Origin: SCTG01 sp036005325 | GTDB lineage: Bacteria; Nitrospirota; Nitrospiria; Nitrospirales; NS-4 | DNA length: 26,626 nt | Direction: 5' to 3' | NCBI GenBank assembly: GCA_036005325.1 | Contig: DASYQR010000036.1 | Coordinates: 1 to 26,626, forward strand | Shown here: positions 1 through 6,639 of the stretch, in pieces | Layout of the letters: the number at the start of each line of letters is the position of its first letter | How positions within the stretch are numbered: the stretch's first letter is position 1 | The notes under the pieces: model-generated | Seen by the model: only the letters and a program-made list of their open reading frames with translations | Told to the model about the DNA's origin: nothing | The model's database searches: none | Program-made: the position numbers and the translations under genes

Positions 1-1
1 G

Positions 2-202
2 GCCGTCAAAGATATCGACAAGTTCCAAGTGATGGACGGGCAATGGGAGAACAAGGAAACGAACAAAACCGAAACCTTCCTGAGCCTGCGCCTCTCGCAT
101 GGCGATGAGAGCCATGTCGCCCTGGCGCTGGAAGACGGCGAACGTCCCAGCCTCAAGAACTTCACGGACGCAATCCTCGCCATCCGGAATCCTGAGCCAT
201 AA
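2..202 (+). CDS. 3' end of an unrecognised protein gene (partial)
   Basis: This open frame enters from the left edge and stops at TAA 200-202, giving 66 C-terminal residues. The tail is hydrophilic and mixed in charge, reading KDIDKFQVMDGQWENK near its start and NFTDAILAIRNPEP at its end. It has no membrane segment, no cysteine and no motif I recognise. It converges on the EVE-domain gene, and the 7-bp repeat array at 206-284 lies directly after its stop codon. The reading frame is credible because codon use matches the neighbouring genes and the frame ends just before the intergenic array. The function cannot be called from this fragment. Confidence 0.6.
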   Translation, partial: AVKDIDKFQVMDGQWENKETNKTETFLSLRLSHGDESHVALALEDGERPSLKNFTDAILAIRNPEP

Positions 203-205
203 TGA

Positions 206-284
206 CGTTAAACGTTAATCGTTATTCGTCGCGGCCGCTTTCCTAACCACTCCCGTTTAACGGATAACGTTTAACGATTAACGG
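206..284. repeat. Inverted array of 7-bp repeats (possible bidirectional terminator)
   Basis: The left arm 206-226 is three heptamers in register: CGTTAAA, CGTTAAT, CGTTATT. The right arm 254-281 is four: CGTTTAA, CGGATAA, CGTTTAA, CGATTAA. Positions 206-225 and 264-283 are inverted repeats of each other with 18 of 20 bases matching. The spacer holds the palindrome GCGGCCGC (231-238). The array fills the gap between two convergent genes, so termination or transcript-end protection is plausible. The strict 7-nt phasing is not typical of a simple terminator and no T-tract follows. Confidence 0.7.
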
Positions 285-289
285 CCAGA

Positions 290-757
290 TCACCCTCCAA
301 GTTTCACGATAATCTTCCATTCCTTAGGGCTGACAGGCTGGACGGACAGTCGCGAGCCCCGGCGCAGCAGCACCATCTTCTCGAGCCCTTTGGTTCGGCG
401 CAGTATATCCAGCGATACAGGCTTGCGGAGAGGCTTGATCGCTCTTAGGTTGACCATATCCCAGATGGGCCTCTCGCTGGTCGCCTTGGAGTCATAGTGA
501 ATGTTGCCCCGATCGAACTGCGTGTGGTCCGGGTAGGCCTCCCGCACCACTTCCGCAAGACCAACCACGCCCGGCTGGTCGCAACTGCTGTGGTAGAAAA
601 GTACCCTGTCCCCCACCCGCATCTCCCGCATGTAGTTACGGGCCTGGTAGTTCCGCACACCGTCCCAGTGGTTGGTCGAGTTCTTGGACTTTACCAAGTC
701 CTCAAAGCTGAAGGACGTCGGCTCCGATTTCATCAGCCAGTAACGCGGGCTGGGCAT
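290..757 (-). CDS. EVE domain-containing protein
   Basis: The 155-residue protein is essentially one EVE domain, the PUA-like fold found in thymocyte nuclear protein 1 and many small bacterial proteins. Family signatures are the N-terminal YWLMKSEP (residues 6-13), the HWDGVRNYQARNYMREM segment, and GDRVLFYHS (about 49-57). EVE domains bind modified bases in nucleic acid; the target of this one is unknown. The length is normal for the family. The ATG at 757 is the first start after the tRNA-Glu gene and has only a weak ribosome-binding site. The gene lies downstream of tRNA-Glu on the same strand, with the tRNA-tail element between them, so co-transcription is possible. Family identity is strong; the physiological role is not known. 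Confidence 0.88.
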   Translation of the reverse strand: MPSPRYWLMKSEPTSFSFEDLVKSKNSTNHWDGVRNYQARNYMREMRVGDRVLFYHSSCDQPGVVGLAEVVREAYPDHTQFDRGNIHYDSKATSERPIWDMVNLRAIKPLRKPVSLDILRRTKGLEKMVLLRRGSRLSVQPVSPKEWKIIVKLGG

Positions 758-791
758 CGCAGGATCCAGGTAGGCAGAACCATAACGCTTT

Positions 792-852
792 ACTGGAGGT
801 ATTGGATATCCCGTCGCTTTTGATCGAAGCTCCGGGTCGAGCTAGCTCTGTA
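792..852 (-). repeat. tRNA-tail structured element, copy 1 (after tRNA-Glu)
   Basis: Read on the minus strand, this begins directly after the tRNA-Glu CCA. It contains three blocks shared with 15788-15849: ACAGAGCTAGCTCG, TTCGATCAAA, and GATAT(S)CAATACCTCCAGT. Between the blocks lies a hairpin: CCCG (833-836) pairs with CGGG (810-813), then tandem G-A mismatches, then GCTT with AAGC around the loop CGATCAA. Block one contains the perfect palindrome GAGCTAGCTC. No T-tract follows the hairpin, so it is not a standard intrinsic terminator. Its function is unknown. Confidence 0.8.
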
Positions 853-930
853 TGGTGGTCCCAACGGGATTTGAACCCGTGTTTATGCCTTGAGAGGGCA
901 CCGTCCTAGGCCAGGCTAGACGATGGGACC
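853..930 (-). tRNA. tRNA-Glu(CTC)
   Basis: The minus strand folds as a complete tRNA with an encoded CCA (853-855). The acceptor stem is GGTCCCA pairing with TGGGACC and the discriminator is A. The D-arm region has the Glu-type TCGTCTAG start, and the T loop is GGTTCAAATCC. The anticodon arm is GTGCC-CTCTCAA-GGCAT, which reads anticodon CTC (glutamate, GAG codons). A TTGACA promoter lies just upstream. The 3' flank is the shared tRNA-tail element, then the EVE gene on the same strand. Confidence 0.93.
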
Positions 931-941
931 ACTGGCTCGGC

Positions 942-971
942 ACCTTAACGAAAAGGGCGCGAGCTTGTCAA
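942..971 (-). promoter_or_regulatory. Promoter of tRNA-Glu
   Basis: On the minus strand a consensus -35 TTGACA (966-971) is followed after 18 bp by TAAGGT (942-947). The -10 ends 11 bp before the tRNA 5' end and the stretch between them is GC-rich, as is common for stable-RNA promoters. The -35 is a perfect match; the -10 is weak. Confidence 0.55.
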
Positions 972-1080
972 CTCAGCCGTAGTGCAGCATGCTGCCGACT
1001 TGCGCGGACTGTGACCCACCTGATATAAGAAATCAATATAAAGAAAATTCCTATGACATCCAAAGAGGCGTAAGAGACGC

Positions 1081-1503
1081 GTGGGCGGAACAAACCCCTA
1101 CATTGAAAAAGCCGAAACGGCTCTACCTCAAAAGCCTTACAAGGTAACCTTTCGCCGGCCTGACGGCCCTGCGATTGTCTTTGACGTGGACCCGGGCAAG
1201 CTGCCTTATGGCCCGACGGGTCAGCCCGGCAGCATCCTCGACATCGCGCTGAACGGCGTCACCGGCATTGATTTGGAGCATGCCTGCGGAGGGGTCTGCG
1301 CCTGTTCAACCTGTCATGTGAAGGTCGTGAAGGGACTGGAATCCTGCAATGAGCCCACGGACGACGAGCTCGATCAACTCGACGAGGCGCCGGACATCTC
1401 GTTGAACTCTCGGCTGGGCTGCCAATGCGTGCCGAACGGCACCGTCGATATAGAAATTGAGATCCCCGCCTGGAACAAGAACCTCGTCAAGGAAGGCCAC
1501 TAA
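1081..1503 (+). CDS. fdx: ISC-type [2Fe-2S] ferredoxin
   Basis: This 140-residue ferredoxin is of the adrenodoxin/ISC class, which supplies electrons to iron-sulfur assembly on IscU. The cluster ligands are visible as C69-x5-C75-x2-C78 and C114 (HACGGVCACSTCHV, then RLGCQC). Three further cysteines (C73, C89, C116) are also present. An N-terminal extension of about 20 residues precedes the beta-grasp domain. The start is GTG 1081, because an in-frame stop lies at 1054-1056 and no ATG intervenes; a purine-rich AAAGAGG is 12 nt upstream. In many proteobacteria fdx sits inside the isc operon after hscA. Here it stands alone, 3.4 kb from iscR. Its stop overlaps the glnS stop in the sequence CTAA. 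Confidence 0.9.
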   Translation: MGGTNPYIEKAETALPQKPYKVTFRRPDGPAIVFDVDPGKLPYGPTGQPGSILDIALNGVTGIDLEHACGGVCACSTCHVKVVKGLESCNEPTDDELDQLDEAPDISLNSRLGCQCVPNGTVDIEIEIPAWNKNLVKEGH

Positions 1504-3185
1504 GCAGTTGCGCTTTTTTCGATCTTCGCCCAGGAGTCCCGCAACGCGACCGTTCGATTGAAAACGACCCTGCCCTCCTTGGAATCCGAATCCACGCAAA
1601 AATAGCCCTGTCGCTCGAACTGGTAGTGGCTGCCAGGAGGCGCGCCCGCGAGGCTCGGCTCTACCCTGCACCCCATCAACCGCTCCAGCGAAGCGGGATT
1701 CAAATTTGCGGTGTAGTCCCGGCCGTCCGGAACGTCGTCGGGATCGGCCTTGACGAAGAGGTGATCGTACAACCGGATTTCCGCTTCCAGCGCATGAGCG
1801 GCGGACACCCAATGCAACGTGCCTTTCACCTTGCGCCCTGCTTGAGATGAGCCGCTGCGCGTTTCCGGATCATAGGTGCAGTGGACTTCGATCACCTCGC
1901 CGGTTCGTTCATCCTTCACAACTCCGACACATTTGATGATATAGGCATAGCGCAGACGAACCTCCTGGCCAGGCGCCAGGCGGAAGAACTTTTTCGGCGG
2001 ATCCTCGCGAAAGTCTTCCCGCTCGATATATACGACGCGGGAAAAGGGCACCTTCCGCATCCCCATGTTCGGATCCTCCGGGTTGTTCACGGCTTCCAAC
2101 TCCTCTACCAGGGCTTCCGGATAGTTGTCGATGACCACTCGTAAGGGCCGTAATACGGCCATCACCCGCGGCGCACGGCGATTGAGGTCCTCACGGATGA
2201 AGTGCTCGAGTAGGGCCATCTCGACGACCCCATCGCGCTTCGCCACGCCGATGTGCTCACAGAAGGCACGGATCGCCTCCGGCGTGTAGCCTCGCCTGCG
2301 CAATCCCTGGAGGGTCGGCAAACGGGGATCGTCCCAACCCGAGACGTGCTGCTTGTCGACCAATTCCAAGAGCCTCCGCTTGCTCATCACGGTATGGGTG
2401 AGATTCAGGCGGGCGAACTCGATCTGCCGGGGATGGCACGGAACATCCACGTTGTCCAGGAACCAGTCGTACAGCGGACGATGGTCTTCGAACTCCAGCG
2501 TGCAGACGGAATGGGTGATACCCTCAATCGCATCGGAGAGAGGATGGGCGTAATCGTACGTCGGGTAGATGCACCACTGGGAACCCGTCCGGTAATGGGC
2601 GACGTGTCGGATGCGGTACATGGTCGGGTCCCGCATGTTGACGTTGGGCGAGGTCATGTCGATCTTGGCGCGCAGGACGTGGGTCCCGTCCTCAAACTCG
2701 CCGGCCCGCATCCGCGCGAATAAGTCCAGATTTTCTTCGACCGATCGCATCCGATGGGGACTGTCTTTCCCTGGCTCGGTCAATGTGCCCCGATGCGTCC
2801 GGATCTCCTCGGCGCTCAAGCTGTCCACGTAGGCCTTTCCTTTCTTGATCAACTGCACGGCGAACTGGTAAAGCTGTTCGAAGTAGCCCGAGGCGTAAAA
2901 CATCCGGTCGCCCCAATCGAATCCCAGCCATCGCACGTCGGCCTGGATCGCCTCCACATATTCCACGTTCTCCGTGCTCGGATTCGTATCGTCGAACCGT
3001 AAATGGCAGATGCCACGATGGTCCAGCGCCAGCCCGAAATTGAGGCAGATGGATTTGGCATGCCCGATGTGCAGATAGCCGTTCGGCTCCGGCGGAAAGC
3101 GCGTCACGATGCGACTGTGCTTGCCGGTCTTGAGATCGTTCTCGACGATCTCACGGATGAAATTTGAGGAGGTGGAGGTAGACAT
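1500..3185 (-). CDS. glnS: Glutaminyl-tRNA synthetase
   Basis: The 561-residue enzyme charges tRNA-Gln with glutamine in the cytoplasm and is near full-length identical in layout to E. coli GlnRS. The class I signatures are HIGH at residues 39-42 (PPEPNGYLHIGHAKS) and VMSKR at 266-270. The GlnRS-specific segments LRFDDTNP, ITHSVCTLEF and LRRRGYTPEAIRAF, and a C-terminal beta-barrel half ending FNRTVALRDSWAK, separate it from GluRS. The start ATG at 3185 is well supported, because residues 8-12 (NFIRE) align with the start of the family. That start lies only 8 nt after the CCA of tRNA-Gln(CTG), with no Shine-Dalgarno in the gap. It is downstream of gltX and the tRNA, probably one transcript. 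Confidence 0.97.
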   Translation of the reverse strand: MSTSTSSNFIREIVENDLKTGKHSRIVTRFPPEPNGYLHIGHAKSICLNFGLALDHRGICHLRFDDTNPSTENVEYVEAIQADVRWLGFDWGDRMFYASGYFEQLYQFAVQLIKKGKAYVDSLSAEEIRTHRGTLTEPGKDSPHRMRSVEENLDLFARMRAGEFEDGTHVLRAKIDMTSPNVNMRDPTMYRIRHVAHYRTGSQWCIYPTYDYAHPLSDAIEGITHSVCTLEFEDHRPLYDWFLDNVDVPCHPRQIEFARLNLTHTVMSKRRLLELVDKQHVSGWDDPRLPTLQGLRRRGYTPEAIRAFCEHIGVAKRDGVVEMALLEHFIREDLNRRAPRVMAVLRPLRVVIDNYPEALVEELEAVNNPEDPNMGMRKVPFSRVVYIEREDFREDPPKKFFRLAPGQEVRLRYAYIIKCVGVVKDERTGEVIEVHCTYDPETRSGSSQAGRKVKGTLHWVSAAHALEAEIRLYDHLFVKADPDDVPDGRDYTANLNPASLERLMGCRVEPSLAGAPPGSHYQFERQGYFCVDSDSKEGRVVFNRTVALRDSWAKIEKSATA

Positions 3186-3193
3186 GAGAGACG

Positions 3194-3267
3194 TGGCTGG
3201 GGGACTAGGATTCGAACCTAGGTAATCAGATCCAGAGTCTGATGTCCTACCACTAGACGATCCCCCA
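3194..3267 (-). tRNA. tRNA-Gln(CTG)
   Basis: The acceptor stem is TGGGGGA pairing with TCCCCCA, with discriminator G and an encoded CCA (3194-3196). The weak U1-A72 pair and G73 are the classic GlnRS identity elements. The anticodon arm is TCAGA-CTCTGGA-TCTGA, giving anticodon CTG (glutamine, CAG codons). The T loop is GGTTCGAATCC. It lies 37 nt after the gltX stop and 8 nt before the glnS start on the same strand, so it forms the 5' leader of the cognate synthetase mRNA. Confidence 0.95.
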
Positions 3268-3304
3268 ACCCGTAACGACGTGGTATGTCACCATTATCGG
3301 TAGT

Positions 3305-4717
3305 TCACCGTATCAAGTCAATGGCCTTCTTGAGCCGCGCGATCGTCCGATCACGGCCCAGGAGCACCATCACATCAAAGATGCCGGGGCTGACCGTCCC
3401 ACCCGTGAGCGCCACCCGGACGGGCTGCGCCAGCTTGCTCATCGACAGGCTCGTCTCCGCCAAGACGGTCTTGAATCTCTGCTCGATGGCATCGTGCTCG
3501 AAAGTGGACATCCCCTCGAGCGCGGTGATCAGCTTGATGAGCGCCGGCCGGACCGCTGCGACCAGATATTTTGCCACGGCTTCTTGGTCCATCGTGACCG
3601 ACTCCTGAAAGAAGGGGGCCGCCTTGTCGGCCATCTCGACGAGAGTTTGTGCCCGTTCGCGAAAGGCCAGCACCAGCCGCTCGATCCAAGCCCGATCCGG
3701 CTGTGCCTCTACGTCCAGCATTCCTCGCATCCGGAGGAACGGGATCAGCAGTTCGGCCACACGCTTCACGTCCGCGTGGCGCAGGTAATGGCCGTTCAAC
3801 CACAACAGCTTGTCTGGATCGAACGCCGCGGGGGACTTGGTGATGTTCTCCAGCGAAAACTTTTCGATCATCTCCTGCAAGGAGAACACTTCCTGATCGC
3901 CGTGGGACCAGCCCAGCCGCACGAGGTAGTTGACCAGGGCCTCAGGCAGGTAACCCGCCTCCTGGTATTCCAGCACCGACGTGGCCCCCTGCCGTTTGGA
4001 CAGTTTGACCTTGTCCATCCCGAGGATCATGGAAAGATGGCCGAACCGCGGCGGCTCGTATCCTAGGGCTTGATACAACAGGATTTGCCGTGGCGTGTTG
4101 TTCAGGTGATCGTCGCCGCGGATGACGTGGGTAATCTTCATCTGGGCGTCGTCCACCACCGCGCCGAAATTGTAGGTCGGCATCCCGTTGGATCGTACGA
4201 TGATGAGATCGTCCAGTTGTGTGTTGTCGAACAAGACGTCTCCCTTGATCAGGTCATGGACGATCGTGTGTCCCGCCTGGGGAGTCACAAACCGGGTGAC
4301 CGGCGAGATACCCGCAGGCGCGGGCCCTGATCGGCGGCGACATCGGCCGTCGTATTTGGGCAGTTCCTTCCGGGCCAGGGCCTCCTTCCGGCGGACTTCC
4401 AGTTCTTCCTCCGTGCAATAGCACAGGTAGGCCTTGCCTGCCGCCAGCAACCGCTCGGCGTGTTCCTTGTAAAGTGTGAGGCGGTCAGTCTGATAGATCG
4501 GTCCTTCATCCCAATCCAGCCCCACCCATTTCATTCCACCCAGGATGGCCTGAATGGCTTCGGGCGTGGACCGCTCTCGATCCGTATCCTCGATCCGTAA
4601 CACAAACACCCCTTTTTCGTGCCTAGCAAATAGCCAGTTGAAAAGCGCTGTGCGAAGGCCCCCGACGTGGAGATACCCTGTCGGGCTTGGGGCAAACCTG
4701 ACTCGAATTTGGCTCAT
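3305..4717 (-). CDS. gltX: Glutamyl-tRNA synthetase
   Basis: The 470-residue class I synthetase charges tRNA-Glu, supplying translation and, in most bacteria, tetrapyrrole synthesis. Visible motifs are FAPSPTGYLHVGGLRTALFN (the HIGH equivalent HVGG at 17-20) and KLSKR at 238-242. C99, C101, Y122 and C126 correspond to the E. coli GluRS zinc ligands C98, C100, Y121 and C125. The length is normal. The adjacent glnS and tRNA-Gln suggest a discriminating GluRS, since a dedicated GlnRS is present; this is inference. The promoter at 4752-4780 is back to back with that of iscR, and an AGAGGA ribosome-binding site lies about 11 nt before the ATG. Confidence 0.97.
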   Translation of the reverse strand: MSQIRVRFAPSPTGYLHVGGLRTALFNWLFARHEKGVFVLRIEDTDRERSTPEAIQAILGGMKWVGLDWDEGPIYQTDRLTLYKEHAERLLAAGKAYLCYCTEEELEVRRKEALARKELPKYDGRCRRRSGPAPAGISPVTRFVTPQAGHTIVHDLIKGDVLFDNTQLDDLIIVRSNGMPTYNFGAVVDDAQMKITHVIRGDDHLNNTPRQILLYQALGYEPPRFGHLSMILGMDKVKLSKRQGATSVLEYQEAGYLPEALVNYLVRLGWSHGDQEVFSLQEMIEKFSLENITKSPAAFDPDKLLWLNGHYLRHADVKRVAELLIPFLRMRGMLDVEAQPDRAWIERLVLAFRERAQTLVEMADKAAPFFQESVTMDQEAVAKYLVAAVRPALIKLITALEGMSTFEHDAIEQRFKTVLAETSLSMSKLAQPVRVALTGGTVSPGIFDVMVLLGRDRTIARLKKAIDLIR

Positions 4718-4751
4718 CGCTACTGATCCTCTGGTGTTCTTAAGACCTCGA

Positions 4752-4780
4752 AATATAATACAAATTTTTTATATTGACAA
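4752..4780 (-). promoter_or_regulatory. Promoter of gltX - tRNA-Gln - glnS
   Basis: The minus strand reads TTGTCA (4775-4780), then 17 bp of A/T-rich spacer, then TATATT (4752-4757). This predicts a start near 4745 and a leader of about 28 nt. The -35 hexamer overlaps the iscR -35 hexamer on the other strand by five bases. Confidence 0.65.
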
Positions 4781-4802
4781 GCATTTTCCATGATGTTATC
4801 TT
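4774..4802 (+). promoter_or_regulatory. Promoter of the isc operon
   Basis: A consensus -35 TTGACA (4774-4779) is spaced 17 bp from TATCTT (4797-4802), predicting a start near 4809. The predicted start falls inside the IscR-like operator at 4803-4828, as expected for autorepression. Confidence 0.7.
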
Positions 4803-4828
4803 ATACCCGACCAGTATGGTCTCCGATA
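4803..4828 (+). promoter_or_regulatory. Putative IscR/Rrf2 operator
   Basis: The site starts ATACCCGAC, has a central inverted repeat GACCA-GTA-TGGTC, and ends CCGATA. This resembles the type 1 IscR consensus (ATAnYYGAC with a mirrored right half), although the outer right half matches poorly. It covers the downstream edge of the iscR -10 and the predicted transcription start. The next gene encodes an IscR-like regulator, so autoregulation is the natural reading. Confidence 0.5.
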
Positions 4829-4865
4829 CAAATAGTCCCCGACTGATTTAATCGGAATCATTGGT

Positions 4866-5324
4866 ATGATGAAACTTTCGAAAAAGACGGACTACGCCCT
4901 GATGGCTATTCGATACATGGCCTCCAAGGGTGTTGGGCGCGTGGTCAATACCAAAGAGATCGCCGAGGAGTACAGCATTCCGGTCGAACTGCTGGCCAAG
5001 GTGCTCCAGAAGCTGGGTAAAAAGGGCCTGATCGTCAGCCAGAACGGTCCGAAGGGCGGGTATCTCCTGGCCAAACCTTCGGACAGCATCTCGGTGCTCT
5101 CCATTATTCAGGCGATCGAAGGACATGTCGGGATCACCGAATGCTATCACAATGAGGATTCCCATTGTATGCAGATGGCGCGCTGCAACATCCGCACCCC
5201 GTTGCGCAACATTCAGAACAGCATTTTCAGCCTCCTCGACAGCATGTCGATCGAAGATATGGACACATTCGGCCATGCGGCCACCATCGAGCCGCCGCCC
5301 AGATTGGTCAGCCGCCGAGTTTAA
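4866..5324 (+). CDS. iscR: Rrf2-family iron-sulfur regulator IscR
   Basis: The 152-residue protein has the Rrf2 winged-helix N-terminus (KKTDYALMAIRYMA; recognition helix around 38-52; wing GPKGGYLLAKP). It also has a cysteine cluster C93, C101 and C107 that would hold a [2Fe-2S] cluster. IscR with its cluster typically represses the isc operon. The spacing here is C-x7-C-x5-C, whereas the E. coli protein has x5 in both gaps, so the loop is two residues longer. It is the first gene of the isc operon behind its own promoter and operator-like site. Two adjacent ATGs (4866, 4869) could serve as start, with no strong Shine-Dalgarno. Membership of Rrf2 is certain; naming it IscR rests on operon position and the cysteines. 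Confidence 0.92.
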   Translation: MMKLSKKTDYALMAIRYMASKGVGRVVNTKEIAEEYSIPVELLAKVLQKLGKKGLIVSQNGPKGGYLLAKPSDSISVLSIIQAIEGHVGITECYHNEDSHCMQMARCNIRTPLRNIQNSIFSLLDSMSIEDMDTFGHAATIEPPPRLVSRRV

Positions 5325-5358
5325 GTCTCTCGAAACGAGATAGAGAAGGAGCGACGCA

Positions 5359-6573
5359 ATGAAGTTTCCGATCTTTATGGATAATCACTCCACCACGCCG
5401 ATGGATCCCCGGGTCCTCGACGCGATGCTGCCATACTTCGTCGAAAAATTCGGCAATGCCGCCAGCCGCAACCATCAATTCGGATGGGAGGCCGAGGAAG
5501 CGGTCGAGCAGGCCCGCAAGCAGATCGCCAAGCTTATCCATTGCGACGCCAAGGAGATCGTTTTCACCAGCGGAGCCACGGAATCCGACAACCTCGCGCT
5601 CAAGGGCGTCGCGGAGATGTACAAGGAAAAGGGTGACCATATCGTCACCTGCGCGACGGAGCACCGGGCGGTTCTGGACACCTGCAAGGCTTTGGAGAAA
5701 CGCGGCATCAAGGTGACCTATTTACCGGTGGGAAAAGACGGTCGGGTCAACCCCGACGAAGTCCGGAAAGCGATTACGGACAAGACAATTCTGATCTCGA
5801 TCATGCTGGCCAACAATGAAATCGGGACGATTCACCCGATCGCTGAGATCGGCAAGATCGCCAAGGAGAAGGGCATTCTCTTCCACTGCGACGCGACACA
5901 GGGCGTCGGCAAGATCCCGGTGGATGTGGACGCGCTCAAGGTCGACCTGATGTCCTTCACCGGCCACAAGATTTACGGCCCCAAGGGCGTCGGAGCGTTG
6001 TACGTCCGGAAGAAGGGCCCTCGGGTCCGCCTGGCGCCTCAGATCGACGGTGGCGGCCACGAGCGCGGCATGCGGTCCGGCACCCTGCCCGTTCCCTTGG
6101 TCGTGGGGTTCGGCAAAGCCTGCGAGCTCTGCGAGCAGGAGATGCCCGCCGAAAGCAAGCGGATCGCGGCGATGCGGGACCGTCTGCAGGCTCAGATCAT
6201 GGAGACCCTGGATGAGTGCTACCTTAACGGGCACCCGACGGAACGGCTGCCGCACAACCTCAATATCAGCTTCGCCTACGTCGAGGGCGAAGCGCTGCTG
6301 ATGGGCGTCAAAGAGATCGCGCTCTCCTCAGGGTCCGCCTGCACATCAGCCACACTGGAGCCGTCCTACGTGCTTCGGGCTCTGGGTGTCGGATCGGACT
6401 TGGCGCACTCCTCTATCCGGTTCGGACTCGGCCGATTCACGACCGACGAAGAAGTCGACTATACGGCGAAGCGGATGGTCGAAGCCGTGAAGCGGCTGCG
6501 GGAGATGTCCCCGCTGTACGAAATGGCCAAGGAAGGGATCGATTTGAAATCCGTGCAATGGGCGGTACACTAA
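5359..6573 (+). CDS. iscS: Cysteine desulfurase IscS
   Basis: This 404-residue PLP enzyme removes sulfur from cysteine and passes it as persulfide to IscU and other acceptors. The PLP lysine is K204 in SFTGHKIYGPKG, and the catalytic cysteine is C328 in the group I loop SSGSACTSATLEP. Both match the E. coli IscS layout (K206, C328). The N-terminal DNHSTTPMDPRV and the C-terminal RFGLGRFTT are also family signatures. A strong AGAAGGAG lies upstream of the ATG, and the gene follows iscR by 34 nt. The length is typical. Confidence 0.97.
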   Translation: MKFPIFMDNHSTTPMDPRVLDAMLPYFVEKFGNAASRNHQFGWEAEEAVEQARKQIAKLIHCDAKEIVFTSGATESDNLALKGVAEMYKEKGDHIVTCATEHRAVLDTCKALEKRGIKVTYLPVGKDGRVNPDEVRKAITDKTILISIMLANNEIGTIHPIAEIGKIAKEKGILFHCDATQGVGKIPVDVDALKVDLMSFTGHKIYGPKGVGALYVRKKGPRVRLAPQIDGGGHERGMRSGTLPVPLVVGFGKACELCEQEMPAESKRIAAMRDRLQAQIMETLDECYLNGHPTERLPHNLNISFAYVEGEALLMGVKEIALSSGSACTSATLEPSYVLRALGVGSDLAHSSIRFGLGRFTTDEEVDYTAKRMVEAVKRLREMSPLYEMAKEGIDLKSVQWAVH

Positions 6574-6639
6574 AGATCGGATCATGAGGCTTGTTAAGCA
6601 ATAGTAGAGAGTTATAGAGTAGAGAGAGGGGGGAATATC

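Noticed and set aside
206..284. CRISPR array or telomere-like repeat
   Set aside because: Units are 7 bp without spacers and in two opposed arms. No cas genes are present.
1024..1042. Promoter for the ferredoxin gene
   Set aside because: TATAAG and TATAAA occur in an AT-rich stretch, but neither has a convincing -35 at the right distance.
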